Shown in pieces: positions 38,161 to 48,099 of a stretch of 52,991 bases of DNA. Origin of the DNA: an uncultured Pseudomonas sp. GTDB lineage: Bacteria > Pseudomonadota > Gammaproteobacteria > Pseudomonadales > Pseudomonadaceae. The notes beneath the pieces were generated by a model. That model saw nothing but the letters and a program-made list of their open reading frames with translations, was not told where the DNA came from and searched no databases. The number at the start of each line of letters is the position of its first letter. Position 1 is the stretch's first letter. The stretch is from positions 1-52,991 of the forward strand of contig NZ_CAJYVE010000037.1 of assembly GCF_913777995.1 (NCBI RefSeq). Direction: 5' to 3'. The position numbers and the translations under genes are program-made.

Positions 38161-38183
38161 GCCAAGGCACGCTGTGCCTTGGC
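38161..38183 (-). terminator. Hairpin upstream of the GlsB-type gene
   Basis: GCCAAGGCAC (38161-38170) and GTGCCTTGGC (38174-38183) form a perfect 10-bp stem with a 3-base loop, followed on the minus strand by GGTTTCTG. It may be a second terminator of purEK or a structured leader before the GlsB-type gene. Confidence 0.5.
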
Positions 38184-38215
38184 TTGTTGCCATCTGAGGA
38201 GCGGAATAGCGCAAT

Positions 38216-38241
38216 GGTTCCGGGAAACTGTTCCCGGAACC
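38216..38241 (-). terminator. Hairpin after purK
   Basis: GGTTCCGGGAA (38216-38226) and TTCCCGGAACC (38231-38241) form a perfect 11-bp stem with a 4-base loop only 3 bp after the purK stop. The T run is poor, so it may act mainly to protect the 3' end. Confidence 0.6.
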
Positions 38242-38243
38242 GA

Positions 38244-39326
38244 TCAGGCCTTGACCAGCGCCTGAACCTGAGCGACCTGACGGTCGAGGGTGGCGCGGTC
38301 GGCGCTGCGTACCGTGGCATGACCGACCTTGCGGCCGTCCTTGAACGCCTTGCCATAGTGGTGCAGATGGCAGTCGTCGACCGCCAGCACCGCCTCCACG
38401 GCGGGTACTTCACCGATGAAGTTGATCATCGCGCTCTCGCCCACCTTGGCAGTGGAACCCAGCGGCAGGCCGCTGACCGCGCGCAGGTGGTTCTCGAACT
38501 GGCTGCACTCGGCGCCTTCGATGGTCCAGTGCCCGGAGTTGTGCACACGCGGCGCAATTTCATTGGCCTTCAGGCCGCCATCCACTTCGAAGAACTCGAA
38601 AGCCAGTACGCCAACGTAGTCGAGCTGCTTGAGCACACGGCCGGCATAATCTTCGGCCAGTGCCTGCAACGGGTGCTCGGTGCTGGCGATGGACAGACGC
38701 AGGATGCCGTTGTCATGGGTGTTGTGCACCAGCGGGTAGAAGCGCGTCTCACCGTCACGGGCGCGCACGGCCACCAACGAGACTTCGCCGCTGAACGGCA
38801 CGAAGCCCTCCAGCAGGCACGGCACGCTGCCCAGCTCGGCGAAGGTGCCGGCGACGTCGGCGGCGCTGCGCAGGACCTTCTGGCCCTTGCCGTCGTAGCC
38901 CAGGGTGCGGGTCTTGAGCACCGCCGGCAGGCCGATGCGCGCCACGGCGGCGTCGAGGTCCTGCTGCGACTGAATGTCGGCGAACTCCGGGGTGGGGATA
39001 CCCAGGTCCTTGAACATGCTCTTCTCGAACCAGCGGTCGCGGGCGATGCGCAGCGCTTCGGCGCTGGGATACACGGGCACGAACTGCGACAGGAAGGCCA
39101 CGGTCTCGGCCGGTACACTTTCGAACTCGAAGGTCACCAGGTCCACTTCATCGGCCAGCTGGCGCAGGTGGTCCAGATCGCCGTAATCGGCACGCAGGTG
39201 CTCGCCCAGCGGCGCGGCGCAGGCATCCGGCGCCGGGTCGAGAAAGGCGAAGTTCATCCCCAGCGGGGTACCCGCCAGGGCCAACATGCGGCCCAATTGG
39301 CCGCCACCGATAACACCGATCTTCAT
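38244..39326 (-). CDS. purK: N5-carboxyaminoimidazole ribonucleotide synthase
   Basis: This 360-residue ATP-grasp enzyme begins MKIGVIGGGQLGRMLALAG. ATP-grasp features include KTRTLGYDGKGQKVL and LEGFVPFSGEVSLVAVRARDGE, with metal ligands in NEIAPRVHNSGHWTIEG. It converts AIR, bicarbonate and ATP to N5-CAIR in purine synthesis. It forms an operon with purE, 9 bp upstream, whose product rearranges N5-CAIR to CAIR. Confidence 0.97.
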   Translation of the reverse strand: MKIGVIGGGQLGRMLALAGTPLGMNFAFLDPAPDACAAPLGEHLRADYGDLDHLRQLADEVDLVTFEFESVPAETVAFLSQFVPVYPSAEALRIARDRWFEKSMFKDLGIPTPEFADIQSQQDLDAAVARIGLPAVLKTRTLGYDGKGQKVLRSAADVAGTFAELGSVPCLLEGFVPFSGEVSLVAVRARDGETRFYPLVHNTHDNGILRLSIASTEHPLQALAEDYAGRVLKQLDYVGVLAFEFFEVDGGLKANEIAPRVHNSGHWTIEGAECSQFENHLRAVSGLPLGSTAKVGESAMINFIGEVPAVEAVLAVDDCHLHHYGKAFKDGRKVGHATVRSADRATLDRQVAQVQALVKA

Positions 39327-39335
39327 GGATAAACC

Positions 39336-39827
39336 TCAGGCGTTGCGCGGGTCTGGATTGTCCAGGACGTTTTCTGTCTGCTCAGTGCGGAATTGCTTGA
39401 GCACCTTGTGGAACTGCGGGTGCTTGGCGCCCAGGATGCTGGCGGCCAGCAGCGCGGCATTCACCGCACCGGCCTTGCCGATGGCCAGGGTGGCGACCGG
39501 AATGCCGGCGGGCATCTGTACGATCGACAGCAGCGAGTCCACGCCCGACAGCATCGACGACTGCACCGGAACGCCCAGCACCGGCAGGTGGGTCTTGGCG
39601 GCGCACATGCCCGGCAGGTGGGCAGCACCACCGGCACCGGCGATGATCACCTCGATACCACGGCTCTCGGCCTCTTCGGCGTACTGGAACAGCAAGTCTG
39701 GCGTGCGGTGCGCGGACACCACCTTGACCTCGTGCGGGATGCCGAGCTTGTCCAGCATTTCGGCGGTGTGGCTAAGGGTGGACCAATCGGATTTGGAACC
39801 CATGATCACGCCAACCAGTGCGCTCAT
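39336..39827 (-). CDS. purE: N5-CAIR mutase
   Basis: This 163-residue class I PurE has [40 protein letters not shown] with the catalytic His, [12 protein letters not shown] and [25 protein letters not shown]. It converts N5-CAIR to CAIR. The ATG at 39827 starts the conserved N-terminus; the frame continues upstream to 40193 without similarity. A terminator-like hairpin lies in its leader (39868-39905), which suggests attenuation. Confidence 0.97.
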   Translation of the reverse strand: MSALVGVIMGSKSDWSTLSHTAEMLDKLGIPHEVKVVSAHRTPDLLFQYAEEAESRGIEVIIAGAGGAAHLPGMCAAKTHLPVLGVPVQSSMLSGVDSLLSIVQMPAGIPVATLAIGKAGAVNAALLAASILGAKHPQFHKVLKQFRTEQTENVLDNPDPRNA

Positions 39828-39863
39828 CGTCGTGCCTCTTGTCGGGCGCCCGCAGGCGCATCT

Positions 39864-39948
39864 AAAAACAACAAGCCACGCGGGAAGACCGGCGTGGCTT
39901 GTTGTACGAAAAATGACCGGTCGATCCGGTCGAAGGCCGCGCAGTATA
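39864..39948 (-). promoter_or_regulatory. Attenuator-like leader of purE-purK
   Basis: On the minus strand a TATACT -10 element (39943-39948) with a poor -35 is followed by a hairpin GACCGG/CCGGTC (39926-39931 and 39915-39920) and then a perfect 14-bp stem (39905-39892 with 39881-39868) ending in TTTT. This is an intrinsic terminator placed 40 bp before purE, with no other gene upstream on that strand. Its loop holds another CCGGTC that could compete for GACCGG of the first hairpin, giving two exclusive folds. It is a candidate for transcription attenuation. Confidence 0.6.
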
Positions 39949-40212
39949 CCCCAAAGTGCAGTGGCGCAAGCACCCCCGTCGACCATCTGTCGGCATCTGT
40001 GTCCCCAAGGTGAATCGAGACCACGGGACCCAGCCTCCCTTCTTGCACAGGGAGTAGGCGCAGCAGTCCAGCAACCTACGTTCTGACGCTGCTTTTTCAG
40101 GTTATCGCGACGAACTCCCCGACTTTCTCCCCTGCGACCGCCCCGATTAGGTGACTCCAGGCCGGCCCTCAGGGCTCGGCCTGCCCTGTTCACTCAATGG
40201 AGTCGCCAAACC

Positions 40213-40842
40213 ATGAAACTCAAGACCCTGGCCCTGACACTGGGCCTGACCTTCAACCTGTACCCGGCAGCGCCCGCGTCGGCCGACGCCGACCACGCGC
40301 TGCAGCCCATCGTCCTGACGCTTTTCCTGCACGACCAGCTCAGCCCCCAGGAAAAAGCCAGTATCGGTCCTGACCACCTGGCCTGGCTCATTCAGGAGCT
40401 GACCCTCGTCACCGGCCGCCGCGTACAGATCATCAGCGTCACCGACAAGCCCGGCTATACCGACTTCGGCTACCGCGTCGGCGACCCGGTTAAAAGCCTT
40501 GCGCAGTGGCATGAGCGCGTCGGGCACTACATTGACGAACACAACCTGCCGGTTGCCTCGCGCAGGCACCGATATGTGCTCGTCACTCGCCACCGGCTCG
40601 ACTCCATCACCCTGGGCATTGCCTATATCCGCAGCGATTCGGCCATCGCATCGATACGTTCCTACAACACGATAGGCCATGAGATCGGGCACCTGCTCGG
40701 TGCCAGCCATGAGGCGGCTCACCTCAGCTTCGCGCACGGACTGCCCTGCGGCACGGTGATGAGTGAAGCGCCGCTACCGAGCTGCTACGTGTTCAGCGAC
40801 AACAACCGCCAGGCCATCCGTGATTACCTCAAGGGGCCATGA
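40213..40842 (+). CDS. Small secreted metzincin-type zinc protease
   Basis: This 209-residue protein has a signal peptide (MKLKTLALTLGLTFNLYPAAPASA) and then a compact domain ending in the metzincin motif HEIGHLLGASH (H156, E157, H160, G163, H166), with a Met-turn GTVMSE (M183). All three zinc His and the catalytic Glu are present. It has no propeptide with a Cys switch and no C-terminal export domain. GGAG lies about 12 bases before the ATG. It stands alone; its substrate is unknown. The 3' end overlaps the LysR gene by 14 bp. Confidence 0.82.
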   Translation: MKLKTLALTLGLTFNLYPAAPASADADHALQPIVLTLFLHDQLSPQEKASIGPDHLAWLIQELTLVTGRRVQIISVTDKPGYTDFGYRVGDPVKSLAQWHERVGHYIDEHNLPVASRRHRYVLVTRHRLDSITLGIAYIRSDSAIASIRSYNTIGHEIGHLLGASHEAAHLSFAHGLPCGTVMSEAPLPSCYVFSDNNRQAIRDYLKGP

Positions 40843-41761
40843 TGGCGGGCGGCGCTTCAGCCTGAGCCATGCCGCTCTCCAGCTTGCGCCACAGCAGCCG
40901 CACGTTGGCCTTGCGCACCAGGGCGCAGCGGTACAGGCGGATTTCCAGCGGCACATGCCAGTGCGCACCGCCACACACCACCAGCTCGCCGCGTTCCAGC
41001 TCGGCACGCATGCTCAGACGCGGCACCCAGGCCACGCCCAGGCCCTCGACCGCCATGCATTTGAGGCTCTCGGCCATGGCCGTCTCGTACACGGTGGTGA
41101 AACGCAGGTTGCTCTGGCGCAGCAGCAGGTTCACCGACCGCCCCAGGAATGCCCCGGCACTGTAGGCCAGCAGCGGCACCGAAGCGCCGCCATCCAGGTC
41201 GTAGAGCGGCTGACCCTGCGCATCGGCGGCGCACACGGGCAGCATTTCGGTATGCGCCAGGTGCAGCGAGGGGAAGATTTCGGCGTCCATCTGCAGCGCA
41301 GCATCCGGGTCATAGAACGCCAGCATCAGGTCGCAGCCGCCTTCGCGCAGGGCATGCACGGCCTCGCCGACGTTGGTGGCCACCAGCCGCGTGGCAATGT
41401 TCAGCCCGTCGTTGCGCAGCTGGGCGATCCAGCGCGGGAAGAACCCCAGCGCCAGGGAGTGCGCCGCCGCCACCTGGATCACTTCGCCCTGCCCGCCCTC
41501 CAGGTGATGCAGGTGGCGCACCACCTCACCCAGCTGTTCGACCACGTTACGCGCCGTGACCAAAAACAGTTGCCCGGCGGCGGTCAGTTCGATGGGTGTG
41601 CGCGAACGGTTGACCAAGGTCAGCCCCAGCGCGGCCTCCAGGCTGCGGATCCGACGGCTGAACGCCGGCTGGGTGACGAACCGACGCTCGGCCGCCTGGG
41701 AGAAACTGCGGGTCGCGGCCAGTGCGCTGAAGTCCTCCAGCCATTTGCTTTCCAGGTTCAT
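40829..41761 (-). CDS. LysR-family regulator, divergent from aspA
   Basis: This 310-residue regulator has a winged helix-turn-helix at the N-terminus (LEDFSALAATRSFSQAAERRFVTQPAFSRRIRSLE) and a substrate-binding domain. The N-terminus WLEDFSALAATRSFSQAAERR resembles the HypT/YjiE group, associated with hypochlorite response, but it sits divergent from aspA, which suggests control of aspartate catabolism. Its 3' end overlaps the metzincin gene. The target is inferred from location. Confidence 0.85.
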   Translation of the reverse strand: MNLESKWLEDFSALAATRSFSQAAERRFVTQPAFSRRIRSLEAALGLTLVNRSRTPIELTAAGQLFLVTARNVVEQLGEVVRHLHHLEGGQGEVIQVAAAHSLALGFFPRWIAQLRNDGLNIATRLVATNVGEAVHALREGGCDLMLAFYDPDAALQMDAEIFPSLHLAHTEMLPVCAADAQGQPLYDLDGGASVPLLAYSAGAFLGRSVNLLLRQSNLRFTTVYETAMAESLKCMAVEGLGVAWVPRLSMRAELERGELVVCGGAHWHVPLEIRLYRCALVRKANVRLLWRKLESGMAQAEAPPAIMAP

Positions 41762-41927
41762 TCACGTCCTCCCGGACATTCGTTGAAGCGACATTGAGTG
41801 CGAGTCACACGACATTATGCCGTTGTTGCATGACGCATTGGGTAACAGCATTGGTCAAGAAGCGACGAGAGGCCCAATATCGCGGCGTTCCGGCGCCTTT
41901 CGCGCCCTCCTTGAGATGACTACTATC

Positions 41928-43352
<1,425 letters not shown>

Positions 43353-43414
43353 CCCTGCGGCTGGACGCCACATGGCTCACCAGGTTGAGGGTCTAGACAC
43401 CCCTCACCTTTTGA

Positions 43415-43447
43415 GGGTCTGGGAATGAATCTCCAGACCCTTTTTTT
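43415..43447 (+). terminator. Terminator after aspA
   Basis: GGGTCTGG (43415-43422) and CCAGACCC (43433-43440) form an 8-bp stem followed by seven T (43441-43447), an excellent intrinsic terminator 62 bp past the stop. Confidence 0.92.
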
Positions 43448-43634
43448 ATAGCTGCCGGCCACGGAAATACAGGGAGGCTCCAGGTCCAAGGCAAACGATG
43501 TCCGCACAGCCGATACAGGCGCAGACGCTCGACAGTCGTACATGAATTCTGCGTGACACAAGAAAACGGCAGAAGACGCTGCGTGAATGCATCGGTATAG
43601 TGCGCCCCCTCAAAAATTGCGAGGCAATAATAAG

Positions 43635-45083
43635 ATGCTGGAATTTTTCAATGACCTGTCTGGAAGGGTGCTGATCGTACTCATCGTCGGCCTGGGTGGT
43701 TACTTCACCCTGCGTTCGCGTTTCGTGCAATTCCGTCACTTTGCGCACATGTTCGCGGTATTTCGCGACAGCCTGCGCAGCAGCTCCGGCCAGTTGAGTT
43801 CGTTCCAGGCATTGATGCTGAGCCTGGCCGGCCGCGTCGGTGCCGGTAACATCGCTGGTGTCGGTATCGCCGTGACCATCGGCGGTCCGGGTGCGGTGTT
43901 CTGGATGTGGGTCACAGCCCTGGTCGGGATGTCCAGCAGCTTCATTGAATGTGCCCTCGCGCAGCTCTACAAGCGCAAGGACTCCGAAGGCCAGTATCGT
44001 GGTGGCCCGTCGTATTACATCCAGCACGGCCTGGGCAATCGCGGCCTGGGCATGGTCATGGCGGTCCTGCTGCTGGTGACCTTCGGCTTCGCCTTCAACG
44101 GCCTGCAGTCCCATGCGGTGACCGACTCGCTGAACAGCGCCTTTGGCTTCGACAAGACCATCACCGGCATCTGCCTGGTCACCCTGCTGGGCCTGGCCTT
44201 CGTCGGCGGCATCAAGCGCATCGCGGCGATCTCCGACCTGCTGGTACCGGTCAAGACGCTGATCTACATCGGCGTGACCCTGTACGTGATCGCCATCCAG
44301 ATCGACCATGTTCCTGGCATGCTGCTGACCATCGTCAAGAGCGCCTTCGGCCTCGACCCTGTATACGGCGGCCTGCTGGGCAGCGCCGTGGTCATGGGCG
44401 TGAAGCGCGGCGTGTTCGCCAACGAAGCCGGTCTGGGCAGTGCGCCGAACGTGGCCGCCGTCGCCGAAGTCGAGCACCCGGTCGCGCAAGGCGTGGTCCA
44501 GGCCTTCAGCGTATTCCTCGACACCTTCGTGATCTGCACCTGCACCGCGCTGCTGATCCTGCTGTCGGGCATCTACGACATCAACTACGACGGCAACGGT
44601 ATCGTCCTGGCGCAGAACTCGCTGGCCGCCGTGGTCGGTGACTGGGGTCGGATCTTCATCAGCGTGGCCCTGGCGCTGTTCGTGTTCACTTCGATCCTCT
44701 ACAACTACTACCTGGGCGAAAACAGCCTGCGCTTCCTGGTGGGCGAGAAGATGAAGGCCATCGTCGGCTACCGCATCTTCGTGCTGGTGCTGATCCTGTG
44801 GGGTGCGATGGTCGACCTGAACACCGTGTTCGCCTTCGCCGACATCACCATGACCTGCCTGGCCTTCGTCAACCTGATCGCCCTGGCGCTGCTGTTCAAG
44901 GTCGCCAAGCGCATCCTGCAAGACTACGATGCGCAGCGTAAGGCCGGCATCAAGACCCCAGTGTTCGACTCGGCCAAGTTCGCCGACCTGGACCTGGACC
45001 GCAGCGCCTGGCCAGCTCGGCCTGCCCAGCAGGCTCAAGGCAAGGCTGGTGATGCAGCCGAAACCGTACCCAGCGCCCGTTAA
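43635..45083 (+). CDS. Alanine or glycine:cation symporter family (AGCS)
   Basis: This 482-residue membrane protein has about eleven helices and AGCS motifs: SLAGRVGAGNIAGVGIAVTIGGPGAVFWMW near the N-terminus, QYRGGPSYYIQHGLG, and VKRGVFANEAGLGSAPNVAA with the cation site. It imports a small amino acid with Na+ (or H+). GAGG lies upstream of the ATG at 43635. Between aspA and an asparaginase it could feed aspartate/asparagine or alanine/glycine catabolism; the substrate is inferred. The C-terminal tail after residue 450 is polar and Ala/Gln-rich. Confidence 0.92.
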   Translation: MLEFFNDLSGRVLIVLIVGLGGYFTLRSRFVQFRHFAHMFAVFRDSLRSSSGQLSSFQALMLSLAGRVGAGNIAGVGIAVTIGGPGAVFWMWVTALVGMSSSFIECALAQLYKRKDSEGQYRGGPSYYIQHGLGNRGLGMVMAVLLLVTFGFAFNGLQSHAVTDSLNSAFGFDKTITGICLVTLLGLAFVGGIKRIAAISDLLVPVKTLIYIGVTLYVIAIQIDHVPGMLLTIVKSAFGLDPVYGGLLGSAVVMGVKRGVFANEAGLGSAPNVAAVAEVEHPVAQGVVQAFSVFLDTFVICTCTALLILLSGIYDINYDGNGIVLAQNSLAAVVGDWGRIFISVALALFVFTSILYNYYLGENSLRFLVGEKMKAIVGYRIFVLVLILWGAMVDLNTVFAFADITMTCLAFVNLIALALLFKVAKRILQDYDAQRKAGIKTPVFDSAKFADLDLDRSAWPARPAQQAQGKAGDAAETVPSAR

Positions 45084-45115
45084 CCCGCAACCCGCCAGTG
45101 ATAAGGATAAGAACC

Positions 45116-46117
45116 ATGACGCATGAACTTCACTCACCCGCTCAGCGCGTGATGGTTCTCTACACCGGCGGCACCATCGGCATGCAGGCCAGTGCCAACG
45201 GCCTGGTCCCGGCGTCAGGCTTCGAAGCGCGACTGGCCGAACAGCTGGCCGCGCAACCAGACCTGATGGTGCCGGAGTGGCGTTTCCGCGAAATGGCTCC
45301 GCTGATCGACAGCGCCAACATGAACCCCGGCTACTGGCTGCGCCTGCGCGAGGCCATCATCGAAGCGGTGGACCAGGGCTGCGACGCAGTGCTGGTTCTG
45401 CACGGCACCGACACCCTGGCCTACAGCGCAGCGGCCTTGAGTTTCCAGTTGCTGGGCCTGCCGGCACCGGTGGTATTCACCGGCTCGATGCTGCCGGCCG
45501 GCGTGCCGGACAGCGATGCCTGGGAAAACGTCAACGGCGCCCTGCAGGCGCTGGGACAAGGCCTGCCAGCGGGTGTGCACCTGTTCTTCCATGGCGAGCA
45601 ACTGGACCCGACCCGTTGCGCGAAGATCCGCAGCTTCGGTCGTCATCCGTTCGCCGCGCTGCAACGTCTGCGCGGCGGCGAGCCGGTGGGTCTGCTGCCT
45701 GCGCCCCTGGATTACCGCGAGCCACGCAGCGAAGCGAAAATCGGCGTACTGCCGCTGTTTCCCGGCCTGGGCACCGTGCAGATCGACAGCCTGGTCGACA
45801 GCGGCATCCAGGGCCTGGTGCTGGAATGCTTCGGCAGCGGCACCGGCCCCAGCGATGATCCGCAGTTCCTCGCCAGCCTGGAGCGGGCACATGGCAAAGG
45901 CGTGGTGGTCGTGGCCATCACCCAGTGTCATCAGGGCGGTGTCGATCTGGACATCTACGAAGCCGGCAGCCGCCTGCGCGGTGCCGGTGTACTGTCCGGC
46001 GGTGGCATGACCCGTGAAACCGCGCTGGGCAAGTTGCAAGCCCTGCTGGGCTCCGGCCTGCCACTCGATGAGGTGCGCCGCCTGGTGGAACTCGACCTGT
46101 GCGGCGAGCTGCGCTGA
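45116..46117 (+). CDS. ansA: Type I (cytoplasmic) L-asparaginase
   Basis: This 333-residue asparaginase has VLYTGGTIGM with the nucleophilic Thr and VLHGTDTLAYSAAALSFQL with the second catalytic TDT triad. It hydrolyses asparagine to aspartate and ammonia. The lack of a signal peptide indicates a cytoplasmic, type I enzyme. AAGGATAAG precedes the ATG at 45116, 32 bp after the symporter, so the two are an operon. Its product aspartate is a substrate for AspA upstream. Confidence 0.93.
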   Translation: MTHELHSPAQRVMVLYTGGTIGMQASANGLVPASGFEARLAEQLAAQPDLMVPEWRFREMAPLIDSANMNPGYWLRLREAIIEAVDQGCDAVLVLHGTDTLAYSAAALSFQLLGLPAPVVFTGSMLPAGVPDSDAWENVNGALQALGQGLPAGVHLFFHGEQLDPTRCAKIRSFGRHPFAALQRLRGGEPVGLLPAPLDYREPRSEAKIGVLPLFPGLGTVQIDSLVDSGIQGLVLECFGSGTGPSDDPQFLASLERAHGKGVVVVAITQCHQGGVDLDIYEAGSRLRGAGVLSGGGMTRETALGKLQALLGSGLPLDEVRRLVELDLCGELR

Positions 46118-46148
46118 GCAACACGCAACGCCCCTCCTGATCCCCTGC

Positions 46149-46167
46149 CCGCCGGTTCACCCGGCGG
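46149..46167. terminator. Hairpin between ansA and the DUF2314 gene
   Basis: CCGCCGG (46149-46155) and CCGGCGG (46161-46167) form a 7-bp GC stem with a 5-base loop, 30 bp after each convergent stop. It lacks T runs. Confidence 0.55.
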
Positions 46168-46195
46168 CGCAGGTGGCTCTCTCCTCCCGCATCGC

Positions 46196-47029
46196 TCAAT
46201 GCAGCCGTGCGCCACGACCTTCCAGCAATTCCACAATGCGTGGCCAGCCGATACGCTGAGCCAGCTGCAGCGGCGTGCGTCCGTTGCTGTCGGTCGCCAG
46301 AGGATCGGCACCATGGCGCAGCAATGCAGCCGCGAACCCATGATTGCCGGCCAGCGCTTCACGATGCAGGTAGGAGCTTTCGGTGTCGTCGTATTGATTG
46401 ACCAGACTCGGATCCTGGGCCAGCCCGGCGTCGATATCGGCCTGTGTATTGACCGCCATCGGGTGCTCGCAGCGTTCCAGGTCGGCCAACGCCGCACGCT
46501 CGGCCACGCCCTCCAGATGCCTGGCCAGCCGCAGGGGAGCCCCATCGGCTTCCGGCATCGCCAGCACAACGAACCCCGGCTCGCCGAACGCCAGACCCCA
46601 GGCCGCATCATGCTCGGCACGCGCCGGGTCATCCATGCCACTGCGCATCACATCGACGGTGAAGCCGCCATACACCTGGCCGGCGCACACGTACATCCAG
46701 TCGACGAGGTCCGTGAAGGGCACGCTTACCGGGTCCCCGGCCTGCAGCGAGTGGACCCAGTGCGGCTCGTTGAGCAGCACGCCACGCAGGGTCTGCCCGT
46801 CGAACTCGATGTCCGAGACCCACATGTTCTCCACACTCGGCTCGTCCGGACCCGCCTGCTCGACCGGAAACGCGACCTTCACCGCCGCCATGTCCAGCGC
46901 CGGTATGATCCGCCGGTACTCCCAGGACAGCTCGCGATAGAAAAACTTGAAGGTCGACCGGGCGGCAGCGACCGCCCGTTGCAGTTCCGGATCTTCGCTT
47001 TCCACGCTGTAAACAGGCTGGCCCGTCAT
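46196..47029 (-). CDS. DUF2314 protein with C-terminal ankyrin repeats
   Basis: This 277-residue protein lacks a signal peptide. Residues 1-150 have DUF2314 features: AARSTFKFFYRELSWEYRRIIPALDMAAVKVAF and DGQTLRGVLLNEPHWVHSLQAGDPVSVPFTDLVDWMYV. The C-terminal third is ankyrin-like: SYLHREALAGNHGFAAALLRHGADPLATDSNGRTPLQLAQRIGWPRIVELLEGRGA, two repeats. The combination suggests a protein-interaction adaptor; neither part has a settled role. AGGAG precedes the ATG at 47029; earlier starts lack one. Confidence 0.85.
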   Translation of the reverse strand: MTGQPVYSVESEDPELQRAVAAARSTFKFFYRELSWEYRRIIPALDMAAVKVAFPVEQAGPDEPSVENMWVSDIEFDGQTLRGVLLNEPHWVHSLQAGDPVSVPFTDLVDWMYVCAGQVYGGFTVDVMRSGMDDPARAEHDAAWGLAFGEPGFVVLAMPEADGAPLRLARHLEGVAERAALADLERCEHPMAVNTQADIDAGLAQDPSLVNQYDDTESSYLHREALAGNHGFAAALLRHGADPLATDSNGRTPLQLAQRIGWPRIVELLEGRGARLH

Positions 47030-47108
47030 GGCTGGCTCCTGATTCATCCCATGCGCATCTGATCGGCCCGCCTGCCAGGGGTTCAACGCCGACACCAGGC
47101 CTGCACGG

Positions 47109-47996
47109 TCAGCGGATGCGACGCTCGATTTCGGTGAAGCGCAGCATCGAATCCAGGTTGCGTTCAATGTTCTCGCACAGCGCCTTCATCTGGATTTCAT
47201 GCTCGCTGGTGCGGAACGGACTCTGCAGGTCGGTGCCGATCTTCTCGATGGCCAGCAGCATGAAGCCCACGACCGTGGACGCCAGCGGCGTGAACCAGCC
47301 AAGGGTTTCCACCAGGCCGATGGGCACGATCAGGCAGAACAGCGTGATGAACAGCCGCGGGAAGGCCACGTAGGGATAGGGCAACGGCGTGTTGGCGATA
47401 CGCTCCATGCCGCCCTGGCAGTTGGAGATATCCACCAGGGTCGACTCGATCCGCGCCAGGCGGATGCTGTCCAGGCGGCCGGCCTCGTATTCCTGGGCCA
47501 CCAGCAACGCCGAGATGCTCAGCAGGTCGTTGGGAAAATTGTTGGTCTGGTGGCGACGCTCGAATTCATCGGCCGAGATCAGTTCCTGTACCTCGGCGCC
47601 GCAGGTGTCGCCCTTGAGGTGCGCCGACAGGCATTTGACGTAGGCCACATGGCGACGCAGCAGGGTCGCCTTGACCGGATTGCTGTCGCCGTCGCCGTCG
47701 ATGAGGGTCAGCACCTGGCGGGCGAAACTGCGCGAGTTGTTGACCAGCGCGCCCCACAAGGTGCGCGCCTCCCACCAGCGGTTGTAGGCACTGGAATTCC
47801 GGAAGCTGGTGAGCACCACCAGCGCCGAGCCCAGCAGGGTCAGCGGCATGGCCGGGAAGGAGTATTTGTAGTCGAGGAACAGCATGAAATCGACGGTGAC
47901 GATGACGTCCCAGATCAACAGCCAGAACAGCGACCAGCCAACGTAACCAAAGGTCTTGCTCAGGAACCTGAGCTTGGAAAGGATCGTTTTCTGCAC
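47109..47996 (-). CDS. Bestrophin-family channel (UPF0187)
   Basis: This 295-residue membrane protein matches bacterial bestrophins: MPLTLLGSALVVLTSFRNSSAYNRWWEARTLWGALVNNSR is the conserved core (FRNSSAYNRWWEAR), with helices before it and near residues 200-245, and LEKIGTDLQSPF-type end (AIEKIGTDLQSPFRTSEHE). It forms a chloride-like or cation channel in the inner membrane. The GTG start at 47996 has GAGG 7 bases away; the longer frame from 48086 would cover a hairpin and lacks family similarity. Confidence 0.88.
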   Translation of the reverse strand: MQKTILSKLRFLSKTFGYVGWSLFWLLIWDVIVTVDFMLFLDYKYSFPAMPLTLLGSALVVLTSFRNSSAYNRWWEARTLWGALVNNSRSFARQVLTLIDGDGDSNPVKATLLRRHVAYVKCLSAHLKGDTCGAEVQELISADEFERRHQTNNFPNDLLSISALLVAQEYEAGRLDSIRLARIESTLVDISNCQGGMERIANTPLPYPYVAFPRLFITLFCLIVPIGLVETLGWFTPLASTVVGFMLLAIEKIGTDLQSPFRTSEHEIQMKALCENIERNLDSMLRFTEIERRIR

Positions 47997-48019
47997 AGGG
48001 CCACCTCGTCTGTTAAGGA

Positions 48020-48046
48020 GCGAAGTGGCCGTGCCAACCACTTCGC
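48020..48046 (-). terminator. Hairpin between the YeeE and bestrophin genes
   Basis: GCGAAGTGG (48020-48028) and CCACTTCGC (48038-48046) form a 9-bp stem with a 9-base loop, 54 bp after the upstream gene on the minus strand. There is no good T run, so it may only partly separate the two transcripts. Confidence 0.5.
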
Positions 48047-48099
48047 GACAGCAAGGGGTTTGATCCTCGTGTCGCGAATGGTTCAACGGCTGTTACGTT

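Noticed and set aside
37859-38413. 184-residue minus-strand frame across the GlsB-type gene
   Set aside because: It crosses two hairpins and the end of purK in another frame; the 82-residue membrane protein is the real gene.
43446-45137. 563-residue frame opposite the AGCS symporter
   Set aside because: Antisense shadow with shadow-like composition (Gln/His/Asp-rich) and no ribosome site.
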